Shown here piece after piece: positions 54,134 through 64,000 of a stretch of 64,000 nucleotides of DNA. The first letter of the stretch is position 1. Every line of letters starts with the position of its first letter. Location: NCBI GenBank assembly GCA_026168455.1, contig CM047425.1, positions 87,113,580 through 87,177,579 of the forward strand, read 5' to 3'. Made by a program: the position numbers and the translations under genes. Below the pieces are notes generated by a model. That model was not told the DNA's origin. It worked only from the letters and a program-made list of their open reading frames with translations, and made no database searches. The stretch is from Theocolax elegans (taxonomy: Eukaryota > Arthropoda > Insecta > Hymenoptera > Cerocephalidae).

Positions 54134-54379
54134 TTCATTTTCTCTAAGCATCCTCTATCCCCAACCTTCTCGCATTCGCCCTAGGTTATGCCCGTGGTGA
54201 AGGAAAAACAGAACATTTCACACCTCCGCTCACATTGTGGAATGTGGAAAAACACCTAACCGATCCCGAAAGTCGCACGAGGATGGGTAACCCAACCAAG
54301 CACTAGTTGCAGCAAATGCTGCTTTTAACTTTCGTGATCGGACGAGGTGCATTCCCGCTACTCCACCACTGCGCCAGTA
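54134..54379 (-). ncRNA. 5S-rRNA-derived SINE-like unit (copy 2)
   Basis: Copy of the unit at 50042 with an offset of 4092. The 5S-like part is about 54261-54376, with one visible change (GCTTTTAACTTT for GTTTTTAACTTT). Confidence 0.6.
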
Positions 54380-55014
54380 ATCAACATTCTTATATATATA
54401 TATTTAATATAGTATTATTAATACTATCATAATGTGATACATAGAAATGTATACTTTTTTTAAATAAACAACCAGCCATAAATAGCTTTGTAAATCTAAA
54501 TAATCATTATAATTTTTAAAAGAAATTGATAAAAAAAATATATGTGTAAGGAATATGTATAAATACGTAAAGTATATAGAGATTGATAAACTTTAATAAA
54601 GAACGTGAGTCGAGTGATCTAGATAAGTAGGAATACAAAGCACCCGTATCATGCAAGTTCTTATAAAAGAAGAATTCGCTGATGATGACTTTTTTGTTTC
54701 GTCCCTTTATAAAGCACAAGTGCCATGAAAATGACTCTAAGCAAAAACTGAGTCGTTGATAAACCTTGTGCTTATTTTCTTTTTATCAACAGATGATTGC
54801 CATAAATTTTTAATTAATAAGTATAATAAAACCAATTAAGAAACAATTATTGTAAACGACTTTTCGGTTTTCATAGAGATATCAAAATTTCATATAAATT
54901 ACAGATTGGAATACGTAATATAAATGTATACTAAAGGCCAACGTATAATATAAAAGGTTTCGGTTATATTTTGAACGAAATAGAATTATGACGGACGGTA
55001 TTTTGTAATTACAG

Positions 55015-55145
55015 GTCCAATTTGGGGGATAACTGCTGGACTTGGAGTTACCGCAGGGGCTCATCGTTTATGGGCCCATCGAAGTTACTCTGCTAAGGTG
55101 CCTCTTAGGATATTCCTAGCCATCTTATATTGCATGGCTGGACAG
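55015..55145 (+). CDS. Acyl-CoA desaturase, coding exon 2 (copy 3)
   Basis: Third apparently identical exon 2, with acceptor ATTACAG and donor GTAAGA, in the normal intron context on both sides (unlike copy 2). It lies closest to exon 3, about 8.5 kb upstream. It encodes the same 43 residues with HRLWAH. Confidence 0.85.
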
Positions 55146-56307
55146 GTAAGAAACTGCTTCTCCGCTTCTCTAGAACTTTGAATTCATTAATTTCCATTAC
55201 GGTATGACGTTATTTACTTCACTGAGTGCACGGGAGAAGATGAAAAAATTTCATTAATTGATTCGTTTCAACTTCTAGTTTGTTATAGAAGATTATTAAT
55301 AAAAATACACAAATTAGTTTTGTGATTAAAACTGCATATTGATGTTACCGTTGATATTAATATTGTCTCATACACGTGCTTTTAATTTAAATTCAATTAT
55401 TATTTTAAATACAGACTAATCCATTTTTTTATTTTCATTTCAATATTCCTTTTACTTTGTTATATGTTGTAAGAAAAAAATTAATTACCATTTTGCTTTT
55501 ACTTAGATTTTTAATTAGAAATTCGGGTTGGAACGATAAAATTGAAAATTAAAACTCGTTTAAAGTACACTATTCTTTTTAGATTGCGTTGTCTCTAGCT
55601 GAAAACTGTTTTAACTATTTAATTTTTAAAGTTATTCAAATTAAACTCTGGATTTTAATACTTGTAAAACGTGCAGGTTTTTTTAGATTTATACTGTACT
55701 TGCAATAAAATGTTAAAATTATAATTTTTCATTTCGACAAACATTTTTTAACTGGGCGTTGACAGAAATATGTTGCAAAACGCGTGTAGGTTTATTGCGC
55801 ATTTATGCTCTTGAAAGAGTTTGCGCAAGATGCAAGTTTCGTTTGTAATTATTAAATAGTTTCAAATTTTAAATATTTATTATTCTGAACAAAAATACTG
55901 GTCAAGGAAAGTAGTATATGAAGAAATTTCGCATTCATCGTAAAAGAAAACAAAAGACATTGTCTCTTAAATAAATTAATAAATTACATTAATTATATAT
56001 TATAGATTATAGATTTAAAAAGACAATATCAATAAACAAAAGTATTAAAAATATTAATATAAATATCAATTAAATATTTTTTTTTATAAAATATAAATAT
56101 TAAAGTAATTAGTACAATATTTTAACTTATAAGTATTTATAAATTGTTGAAGAAAAATTAAAAAATGTTAAATTCAGAAATAAGTTAAAAGCTTAGATGA
56201 TTCCGCGTATACACAAGAGAAAAGAAAACGACAAAAATGGCTTTTTTCATAATTCAAGGTGGTCGTCTTCCTTTAATAAATAAAGAATGCTGTAAACAGA
56301 GTAAAAA

Positions 56308-56634
56308 ATGGTGGAGTGTGTGTCAATTCGGACGACGAACTGGGCAGAGCACACACATCCTCACGGAAACCATAAGCCAAAAACGAGCCACTCCTTAACA
56401 CCCGATACCCCAGTACGTTCACGACCCACCAACCTATACAACCCTCGCTTAAAGGTCGGAAAGGGGATAGATTTTGTATCTCGTTCGTCTGCACTTTCCG
56501 AGACCCATTCACCTAGCTTCTTCTTTTTTACTCCCGCTGCAAAAGCTTTTGTTTTGCGATTCACGTTCGTAAGGGATGAGAGGGAAAAACGTTTCGTCTA
56601 TTCTTTCGTTTTCTTTACTTATCGGTAGAAAAGA
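56308..56634 (+). promoter_or_regulatory. CpG-rich island with candidate donor (copy 2)
   Basis: Near-identical to the island at 53667, ending in the same AGAAAAGAAG before GTACGT. Confidence 0.3.
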
Positions 56635-57481
56635 AGGTACGTTTAACTCTATATTCAGTAGTTTCGGTGATTTTTTATGACTATAAAAGAAGTAGGTAAC
56701 CGATTCTTTGTTATTAATAGTTAGTAGTGTTTCAAAATAGTTTTATCGTACAATTACGTATCGTGTTGCTAGTATTCATTAAGATTACTTATAGAATTTC
56801 TCGAATTGAAATAAAAACATTCTTTTGGAAAAAACGACCAACAGCGGTTGACAGTGTGAAGATATTACACGCAATTTATGACGCAAACTGTGACTTTGTG
56901 CTATCTGAAGCAAGAAGTATCGCTTCATCGAGATACGCATTTTATTTTTTACCCAACAAAAAATTTCATTACTTATATATGTGTCACAACATATTCAATG
57001 GAGATAAGGATACAATCACTGAACAAATTATTAAATAAATGTTTAATACACTGCATATACAAAGTTTAATATATTCATCAGACTTTTCCGATGTTCGTTC
57101 TTATTTTTATTAAAAAACTATTAAAACTGTAATACAAATTATATCAATGACTAATTCATATTTAAAAGACATTATTTAATATATAGATTATTATAATTAA
57201 AAAAAAAACAATATCATAAATAGTATTAAAATCTTAATATGAAATATCATGAAATTTCTTTTTTTTTAAAATATAATTTAGTAATTTGTACAATATTTTA
57301 ACTTATAAGTATTTATAAATTGTTGAAGAAAATTAAAAAATGTTAAATTCAGAAATAAGTTAAAAGCTTAGATGATTCCGCGTATACACAAGAGAAAAGA
57401 AAACGACAAAAATGGCTTTTTCATAATTCAAGGTGGTCGTCTTCCTTTAGTAAATAAAGAATGCTGTAAACAGAGTAAAAA

Positions 57482-57808
57482 ATGGTGGAGTGTGTGTCAA
57501 TTCGGACGACGAACTGGGCAGAGCACACACATCCTCACGGAAACCATAAGCCAAAAACGAGCCACTCCTTAACACCCGATACCCCAGTACGTTCACGACC
57601 CACCAACCTATACAACCCTCGCTTAAAGGTCGGAAAGGGGATAGATTTTGTATCTCGTTCGTCTGCACTTTCCGAGACCCATTCACCTAGCTTCTTCTTT
57701 TTTTACTCCCGCTGCAAAAGCTTTTGTTTTGCGATTCACGTTCGTAAGGGATGAGAGGGAAAAACGTTTCGTCTATTCTTTCGTTTTCTTTACTTATCGG
57801 TAGAAAAG
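57482..57808 (+). promoter_or_regulatory. CpG-rich island with candidate donor (copy 3)
   Basis: Third copy. One additional T in the TTCTTTTTTT run shifts the long plus-strand frame, while the donor GTACGT is kept. Confidence 0.3.
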
Positions 57809-58342
57809 AAGGTACGTTTAACTCTATATTCAGTAGTTTCGGTGATTTTTGATGACTATAAAAGAAGTAGGTAACCGATTCTTTGTTATTAATAGTTAGT
57901 AGTGTTTCAAAATAGTTTTTATCGTACAATTACGTATCGTGTTGCTAGTATTCATTAAAGATTACTTATAGAATTTCTCGAATTGAAATAAAAACATTCT
58001 TTTGGAAAAACGACCAACAGCGGTTGACAGTGTGAAGATATTACACGCAATTTATGACGCAAACTGTGACTTTGTGCTATCTGAAGCAAGAAGTAATCGC
58101 TTCATCGAGATACGCATTTTTATTTTTACCCAACAAAAAATTTCATTACTTATATATGTGTCACAACATATTCAATGGAGATAAGGATACAATCACTGAA
58201 CAAATTATTAAATAAATGTTTAATACACTGCATATACAAAGTTTAATATATTCATCAGACTTTTCCGATGTTCGTTCTTATTTTTATTAAAAACTATTAA
58301 AACTGTAATACAAATTATATCAATGACTAATTCATATTTAAA

Positions 58343-61300
58343 AATCATACAAATTTAATTACTAATAGGCAAAACTTAATTCAAACATTTTTGCATAATA
58401 ATCTATAAAAAAAACTAAGATTATCGAGTTTTTCTTAAAGTACTCATAAATATCTTATTTGAGTAATTTTCATTTTATAAAATTATAAACAGTTTTCCCT
58501 AGTATTTTCAATCCTCATTTAGTAAGCTTTCGTAACGGATGTTTTATTTTAAGGTTTCGTTCGAACATTTTCCCATCGGAATACAATACGTTATTTATTA
58601 TAATTCTTCGGAGAATAATACTTGAAAAATGGAAAAGGAGATTTTCAAAGTATACTCAAAGTTTCACCTATTTAAAAAGTAAATAATATAATAATGTCGC
58701 TATAAATTCTAGTATTTGTAAATATAAATTTACTAAATATGTAACGAACAATTTATTAAAACATTTCAACAAAAGTTATGTCAGCATTTCGTGCTGGCTT
58801 AACATATGTTTCACTTTAACCTTTGTTTGTTTATATAGAATCTTGTTACTTCCACGTAATCTAACACGCGTGATCCTAGCTTTTAAACTTCTAATTAAAC
58901 TCTGAAAACTGAGCAAGTGACACTTATAAATTTAAATAATTTTCTTATAAGATTAGCTAATTGCAATAGTTGGTAAATCTACGTCCTTCCTTATGAACAG
59001 TTTTGAATTTATTGCCAATTATAAAGTTCATGAACATATTCTTATATTTAATTAAAATAATTGTATGTGGAAGGGAAAATGATGTAAAATCTTGTTTTTG
59101 AAGGTAGAATCTAGAGTCAATTGCAAATTTTAAATCCATGTTACCAAATCGTAAGAAAGAGATTTTTATAAACTTGATAATATATACCTGGATATTATAA
59201 TTATATACTACACGGATTTTGGGCATTTTGCATAGTGCGGAACGCACAAACTAAACTGCTCCAACTGTCAGAAAGCTCTTAAATTCCATTTCGCCGCAGT
59301 AAGCTTAGTGCATCTGTTTACCTTTAACTCTTTCTCGTAAATATCCCACTCCATTAAATTCTATTCCCAACCAGAAGCACTGAGTTCAGAACCAAATATT
59401 TTCGTCTACCACGTACATATTATATGTACATATTATATGGGTGTGCACGCGCACGCGTGTGTAAAAAAATTAGGCCTATGGATATAGAATCAAGCACCAT
59501 TAAAAGAAAATTTAATGTTACACCGAAGAAAATGAATCAAATATACTGAATTATAAATTATTTGTCATTTAATAAATTATTTATTTTCTTTTATGTCGAC
59601 GCTATCTTCATTTTTAATAATTTCTTACGCATTTTAAATTAATAGCTATTCTTCATTTTGTGAAAGAAAAATAAAACTTTGATAAACCCTAATATTTATT
59701 TATTTTAACACAACCTAGTAAAAATTCGAAAGCTATAATAAAAATAATTTTACTCGGGAATTTAACATTATTAATTAAAAAAACAAAGGCATTCATCAAA
59801 TATTTTCTATTTGAAATTTCTACATCTATTTACCCGCATAATTTTATTATCTAAAGCAATTAAATAGAGAAAAACAAAACTGCAAAAAATTGAGGAGAAA
59901 TAGAACCTCGTCGCTCCATTTCACGTTGCTTAACGATCGCCGAATCTTAACGAACCTTCCTTCACCTGATCTTGACTCTCTTGTTTCACTGGATTTTCTC
60001 GCTCGATCCTACTCGTTTTCCCCACACTCTGGCGGTACCTTGAAATGTTCTCTTTTTGTTTTGCCACGCGTTTGATAGCGAAACTACTGCCATTACCGCT
60101 GCTTACCGATGATAGCCTCGTTTAGGAGGGTAGAAAGTGCAAGCCTCTTGTTATTTTTTTTCTTGCGGAATGGAGAAAGAAGCGAGCAGATATACCACGG
60201 AAGAACATTTAAATGACCTCGCAATGCGAGTGCATTCTCCTTTTATGCTTTTCGTTCGCACAATTCTGTGGCGCGATTTAAGGATTCTCAACCTTTTATC
60301 TTTCTGTGGCATGTATAGTGCTGAATATTATTATAGAAATTAAATCTACAACATCGATGCACCTTTTTTTTATTTATTTTACCTTATTTTACCGCTGTAG
60401 TTTTATATCCGGATATACTCTATATACGTATGTATATCATTCATTTGCTTGTACCTTTATGAAAAATATTATACCTTTAACATTTTTCACTGAATTTGTA
60501 TTTACATTTATGAATTCACTGTTAGAATTTCTAGCCATGCTTTGATTAATTCATGTTTTCCGTGTGTACTCATATTTCATTTACACTCGGAAAGATAGCA
60601 CATAAAAAAGAAAATAATTAAACAAAATATCATATCAGCATATATAATTTACATTAATTTCGATATATCCACTTACAAAGTGAAAAAAAAATGATACCAA
60701 TTTTTATGTTGACTAAAACTGAAGAAAAATATTAACTCGTTACAATGGATAATGATAAAGACTTTTTTTTAAAAGAAATCAGAGTATATAACGGGTATAG
60801 GTAATAACGAGTATTTGTTTTTATTCTCAATCACTACAAAACGAGAGGCGAAAGTATCTCGTTATTTTCAAGCGATTTGGAAGATGCGCCTGCGTGTCTC
60901 TCTGGATCTTCTTCTTTTCTTTATAGCGAGACAATTCTTACGTTTGAGTATCCTTGCCACAAATACGGTATTGAGTACTCAAGCTGCACCGGGTCATTTA
61001 TTTTTCTCAAGCATCCGACCAATTCAATATCGCAATATGGCTATATCTAAAAGCCACTGTACTTGCATAATACTTACGAGATACGAATTTTTTGCTTTTT
61101 ATATCTTGCCTTTTTTCTCTCTATGCTAAACAATAAAGGCGAAAAATAATTGTTTATTAATAAGGTATTGAAGATGTTGCAGATAATAAGGTTTTTAAGT
61201 AAGTATTTGAATCATTGTACAAATAGATTTTAATTGGATCTATTTACAAAAAAAAATTAAATCACTAATCAAAAAAATAAAAAAAATAATTAATTTATAG

Positions 61301-63632
61301 GACAATTGTAGTATATGCACAGCTACTCTGACCGCTAGAAATAGACAGAATAACAATTGAGTTCGTTAACATTTACTTACGTACTTTCAATATTAATATA
61401 AAAATGTTTTTTCAAAATTTTTTTGATTATTTCCGGAGTGTTGTTATAAGTCATTAATAACATTTTTCATGTTAGGAATGAAGCATTATATTTGCATTTA
61501 ATCATATTCCGAAAGTGCTTCCATGTATAATTTCAAGTATATTTTGTCTTTAATAATCAATCTCGAAAACAAAGTAACGTCAATGCAGATCACATAAATT
61601 GAAATATACCTTTATACCTATAATCAAAATTATTCCTTCATACATAATCGATAATTTTGAATATTGAGTTGACGGTAATGCAATTATTTTTCATAAAAAT
61701 GGAAAATTTCATATCAGTCAATGTTAAGATCTCAGTTTGAAAATATATCGATGGGATAGTACGAAGAGGAGTTTAATCGACCGAATTTTTCACCTCGACG
61801 CCTCGTAAATTAAAACTTGAATCGATCGACCTACTCTGTGAACTGAGGAAAGAAAAAAGGTATAACCACAACCGAAAAAGCTGAAATACGTCGAGGTAAA
61901 TAAAAATAGAGATGGCTAAAGTGAAACGGGACACACGTATACACGTACGTCGATATGTATCCGCGAGACGAATAACGAAAATGCCGAAGTATAGCCAAGG
62001 AATCGCCCGAGATAGAGTAGCGAGCTGGAAAAATGAAAAAGCGAAGGAGGAGAAGAAGGAAGAAATAGAAAACCAACGCGTGCGAATCAAGTGTTATCTC
62101 ATATCGTATCGGAAATAGCCGTTGAAAGAGAAAGAGATACATGTATATCCAGTAAATCAAGAAATAGAATCTTCGTTCTTTCTCCCTTTTGCTTTTTTTG
62201 GACAATTTCGTTTTTTCGAGAGGGGTTATGCCGAATATATGTATAGCCTACTCCCTCTCCCCAACTATACCGAACTCAAACGGTTGGTCTTACCGAAGTA
62301 TCGGAACTTTTCTTTTTTTTCCCTCTCGACCAATGGTCATGTAATTGCTATAGGAACGACGAGTAAAAATGTATTGGCCCTTCTTTTATCTAGTTTTACT
62401 CTTAAAGTTAAGTAAATCAGTAAAAATTAAAAATATTTATTGTTTGTTTTATCGATAACGTTTTTGTTTACTAACAGTTAGAGGGTCGGGGTTTTAAATT
62501 TTTCAAACGAGTACTTTGTCTGTTAAAAAGTAAACTTGGGTCATTCACTAATTACCAAACTAAAGTCAAGTCTTTGGTAAGTTAGACCATAATGCCTCGA
62601 GGCGTCACCTCGACTCTCTAAGGGTTAATTAGTTACAACAATGTTACAAATTTCCATTTAAGAAATACTTAGCTTATTTATTAATACTTATATTTACATA
62701 ATCTCAAACATAGGATTGTTTTTATATGATTGTATATACTAAATATTATTAAATTTAATTTTTCATACCGATTTGATTTCTTGCAACAAAGACTTAACAT
62801 TATGATAGTGCTCATAATATTGATTTATTTAGTTTTTTAAAAATAAATTCTCTAATTATAAAGATATATCGGTTATTAATATTGCATAATTAGCATCAAA
62901 AAAGTATTAGAAAAATGATAAAAGTGTGCGAAACTTAATTAAACATATTTGATTAAAATTACCATATAAAGTTATTAAACGAAATAAAGTTAACTCTGCT
63001 TGAAATGTCCTCGGAAACTGAATACTTTCCATAAACTAGTTATTAGTAGGTATAATAAGATGAAAGAGTTAAAAAAATATATAAATTACTCAAAATAACA
63101 ATAAATAAATGTAAAACTATAATCTGGCATATTATATTAAGATATACGTAAAATAATTTTTTAGTATAATTTCTGCATATAACCCTGTACATAGCACCCT
63201 GTAACCCAGCTCTTTCGAATGCGTTCTATTTTATAAAATGGGTGAAAATAAAGAAAAAGTAGATAATAAAGAAAATTTAACTTGGGGAACAAAAACGTGA
63301 TGTGAAATAGCGAGTACAATAAAAAAGAAGAGGCTAAAGTATAATTTGTAAATTCGCGAAGCGCAATGCGAGACGAACGCGTCCTTACGCCATTGGCTAA
63401 AAGGAACTAGCGGCTATTTATAAAAGTAATATAAAGCATAAGAAAAAAAAAACTTGATCGCGTACAATAATAGCAAATCATAAAGTAAGAAAATAGCTAA
63501 ACTTTCTGAAGCAGAAGTTTTCGAGTTATAAACGTGTCTTGTACAAAGGAAAAATCTTTTTTATACATGCGTGCAATTACGTGGATCTGTGCGCGTGTCA
63601 CTAAAAAAGACCCTGGTTTGTATTGTTCACAG
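58343..63632 (+). other. Intron 2, 3' part
   Basis: Non-coding sequence between the exon 2 copies and exon 3. GC-richer stretches lie at about 59885-60150, 60850-61030 and 61745-62130. The last has an ATG-started 68-codon lysine/arginine/glutamate-rich frame (61912-62118) overlapped by longer minus-strand frames, with no recognisable domain. No exon of the desaturase model is missing here, since exon 2 and exon 3 join directly. Confidence 0.55.
62591..62628 (-). mobile_element. Possible piggyBac-like terminal fragment
   Basis: Read on the minus strand it starts TTAA (62628-62625), then CCCTTAGAGAGTCGAGG, then a GCCTCGAGGC palindrome. TTAA-CCCT with a subterminal inverted GTCGAGG/CCTCGAGG word recalls piggyBac-family ends. 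The other end is not recognised, so this would be a solo relic. Confidence 0.25.
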
Positions 63633-63838
63633 ACCCATTTCTATAAATGGATAAGAGATCACAGGACGCATCACAAATTCACGGAAACTGCAGCTGATCC
63701 ACATGATGCGAACCGTGGCTTCTTTTTCTCTCATGTTGGCTGGCTAATGATGAAGCGTCACCCAGCCGTTAAGAAATACGGTAGCAAGATCGACATGAGT
63801 GACATCGAAGCCGACCCAGTTATCCGATTCTTTGACAA
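63633..63838 (+). CDS. Acyl-CoA desaturase, coding exon 3
   Basis: A 206-bp exon between acceptor TTCACAG and donor GTGAGT, starting in phase 0 and leaving two bases of the next codon. It encodes THFYKWIRDHRTHHKF, then the near-invariant segment RGFFFSHVGWLM, then the SKIDMSDIEADPVIRFFD region. It carries the second histidine box HRTHH (H124, H127, H128 of the joined protein). Together, exons 1-3 give 182 residues of a protein that is usually about 330-380. The remaining helices, the NxxAH motif and the third box (HNYHH) should lie beyond the window. An open frame continues upstream of the acceptor to 63534, but that part does not match the family and is intron. Confidence 0.95.
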
Positions 63839-64000
63839 GTGAGTTTCTTTTTATGTAATGCAGTTCGAACAATATGCTCGTTGTTTCATACTTTTTATCG
63901 TCAAAGAAAATCTAATTATTCGACGAATGACAGTGGCAGTAGTTCATTTTATACGAATATTGCTGCTGCTGTTATAACTTTGGTCAATAAGTTCAATGAG
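63839..64000 (+). other. Start of desaturase intron 3
   Basis: Intron beginning GTGAGT and running off the window, with a short (TGC)n run near 63960. The gene is truncated by the window edge. Confidence 0.8.

Larger units (their letters stand above)
50042..56775 (+). repeat. Tandem duplication E (4.1 kb and 2.6 kb), carries coding exon 2
   Basis: Unit 1 (50042-54133) is repeated from 54134 to about 56775. Unit 1 is longer because a segment of about 650 bp with exon 2 (about 50907-51557) is itself repeated at about 52341-52995, with a minisatellite in between. The unit boundary is TTCATT (54134-54139), shared by the true continuation at about 56776. The result is three copies of exon 2. Confidence 0.9.
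56010..58342 (+). repeat. Tandem duplication F (about 1.17 kb x 2)
   Basis: About 56010-57168 recurs as about 57169-58342, with an offset of 1174. The first 120 bases are visibly diverged while the rest is nearly identical. The junction word is CATATTTAAAA. It adds a third copy of the CpG-rich island. The 103-codon frame at 56727-57038 is broken by indels in the second copy, so it is not a gene. Confidence 0.85.

Noticed and set aside
56727..57038. 103-codon plus-strand frame as a gene
   Set aside because: The start is not an ATG, there is no recognisable domain, and the duplicate at about 57900-58215 has indels that break the frame.
36499..58342. CRISPR array or prokaryotic island
   Set aside because: The repeats are kilobase-scale tandem copies with spliceosomal exons; composition and gene structure are eukaryotic.
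61831..62205. 124-codon minus-strand frame and overlapping 105- and 68-codon frames
   Set aside because: Long frames on both strands of a GC-richer intronic island, with low-complexity F/L/S- or K/E-rich translations and no domain.
63534..63632. Upstream extension of exon 3 with its own start
   Set aside because: The 33 codons before the acceptor do not match desaturases, whereas the splice at 63633 joins exon 2 to exon 3 without gap or overlap.

Overview
The window reads as AT-rich nuclear DNA from an insect, most likely a hymenopteran. That placement is inferred from base composition, large introns and the protein family present; nothing in the window proves the order. Almost all of it is intron or intergenic DNA. 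Most open frames longer than 60 codons are chance frames or copies of one another. The one convincing gene is a plus-strand integral-membrane acyl-CoA (delta-9/delta-11 type) fatty-acid desaturase. It has a first coding exon with the ATG (36868-37084), a second exon carrying the HRLWAH histidine box (131 bp) and a third exon carrying the HRTHH box (63633-63838). Phases are compatible across both introns (1 then 0). The gene runs off the right edge before its third histidine box.

Region by region: 1-10.5 kb is non-coding, with small repeats and moderately GC-richer islands. 10583-11631 holds a decayed desaturase pseudogene, with relics of exon 2, exon 3 and the following exon, full of stops and indels. 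15.0-15.4 kb is a CpG-rich island ending in a good splice donor, a candidate 5' non-coding exon. 20.1-22.1 kb is a large hairpin element with partial duplication. 26.4-26.7 kb may hold a Harbinger-type transposase relic. 27.27-27.83 kb is an inverted-repeat element whose arms carry a hammerhead-ribozyme-like motif. 31.9-32.3 kb is a GC-richer, possibly conserved non-coding block.

From 36.5 to 58.3 kb the sequence is a chain of nearly identical tandem segmental duplications of about 2.1, 1.5, 2.0, 1.7, 4.1/2.6 and 1.2 kb. Because of them, coding exon 1 occurs twice, coding exon 2 three times, a TATA/initiator promoter with donor three times and a second CpG-rich island three times. Transposon-derived pieces sit in the same block: a TIR element beginning CCCTGGTGGAAAT with a tRNA-like SINE inside it, a 5S-rRNA-derived SINE-like unit, and a 12 x 50 bp minisatellite grown from the TIR element. 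The copies differ mostly by homopolymer-length indels. The block is therefore either a very recent rearrangement of the microhomology/template-switch kind or an assembly artefact, and this is the main question the window raises.

Functionally, only one exon 2 copy can be used per transcript, because 131 bp is not a multiple of three. If the duplications are real, exon 1 and exon 2 copies are alternative rather than additive. They encode the same protein, so any effect would be on regulation or splicing rather than on enzyme sequence.
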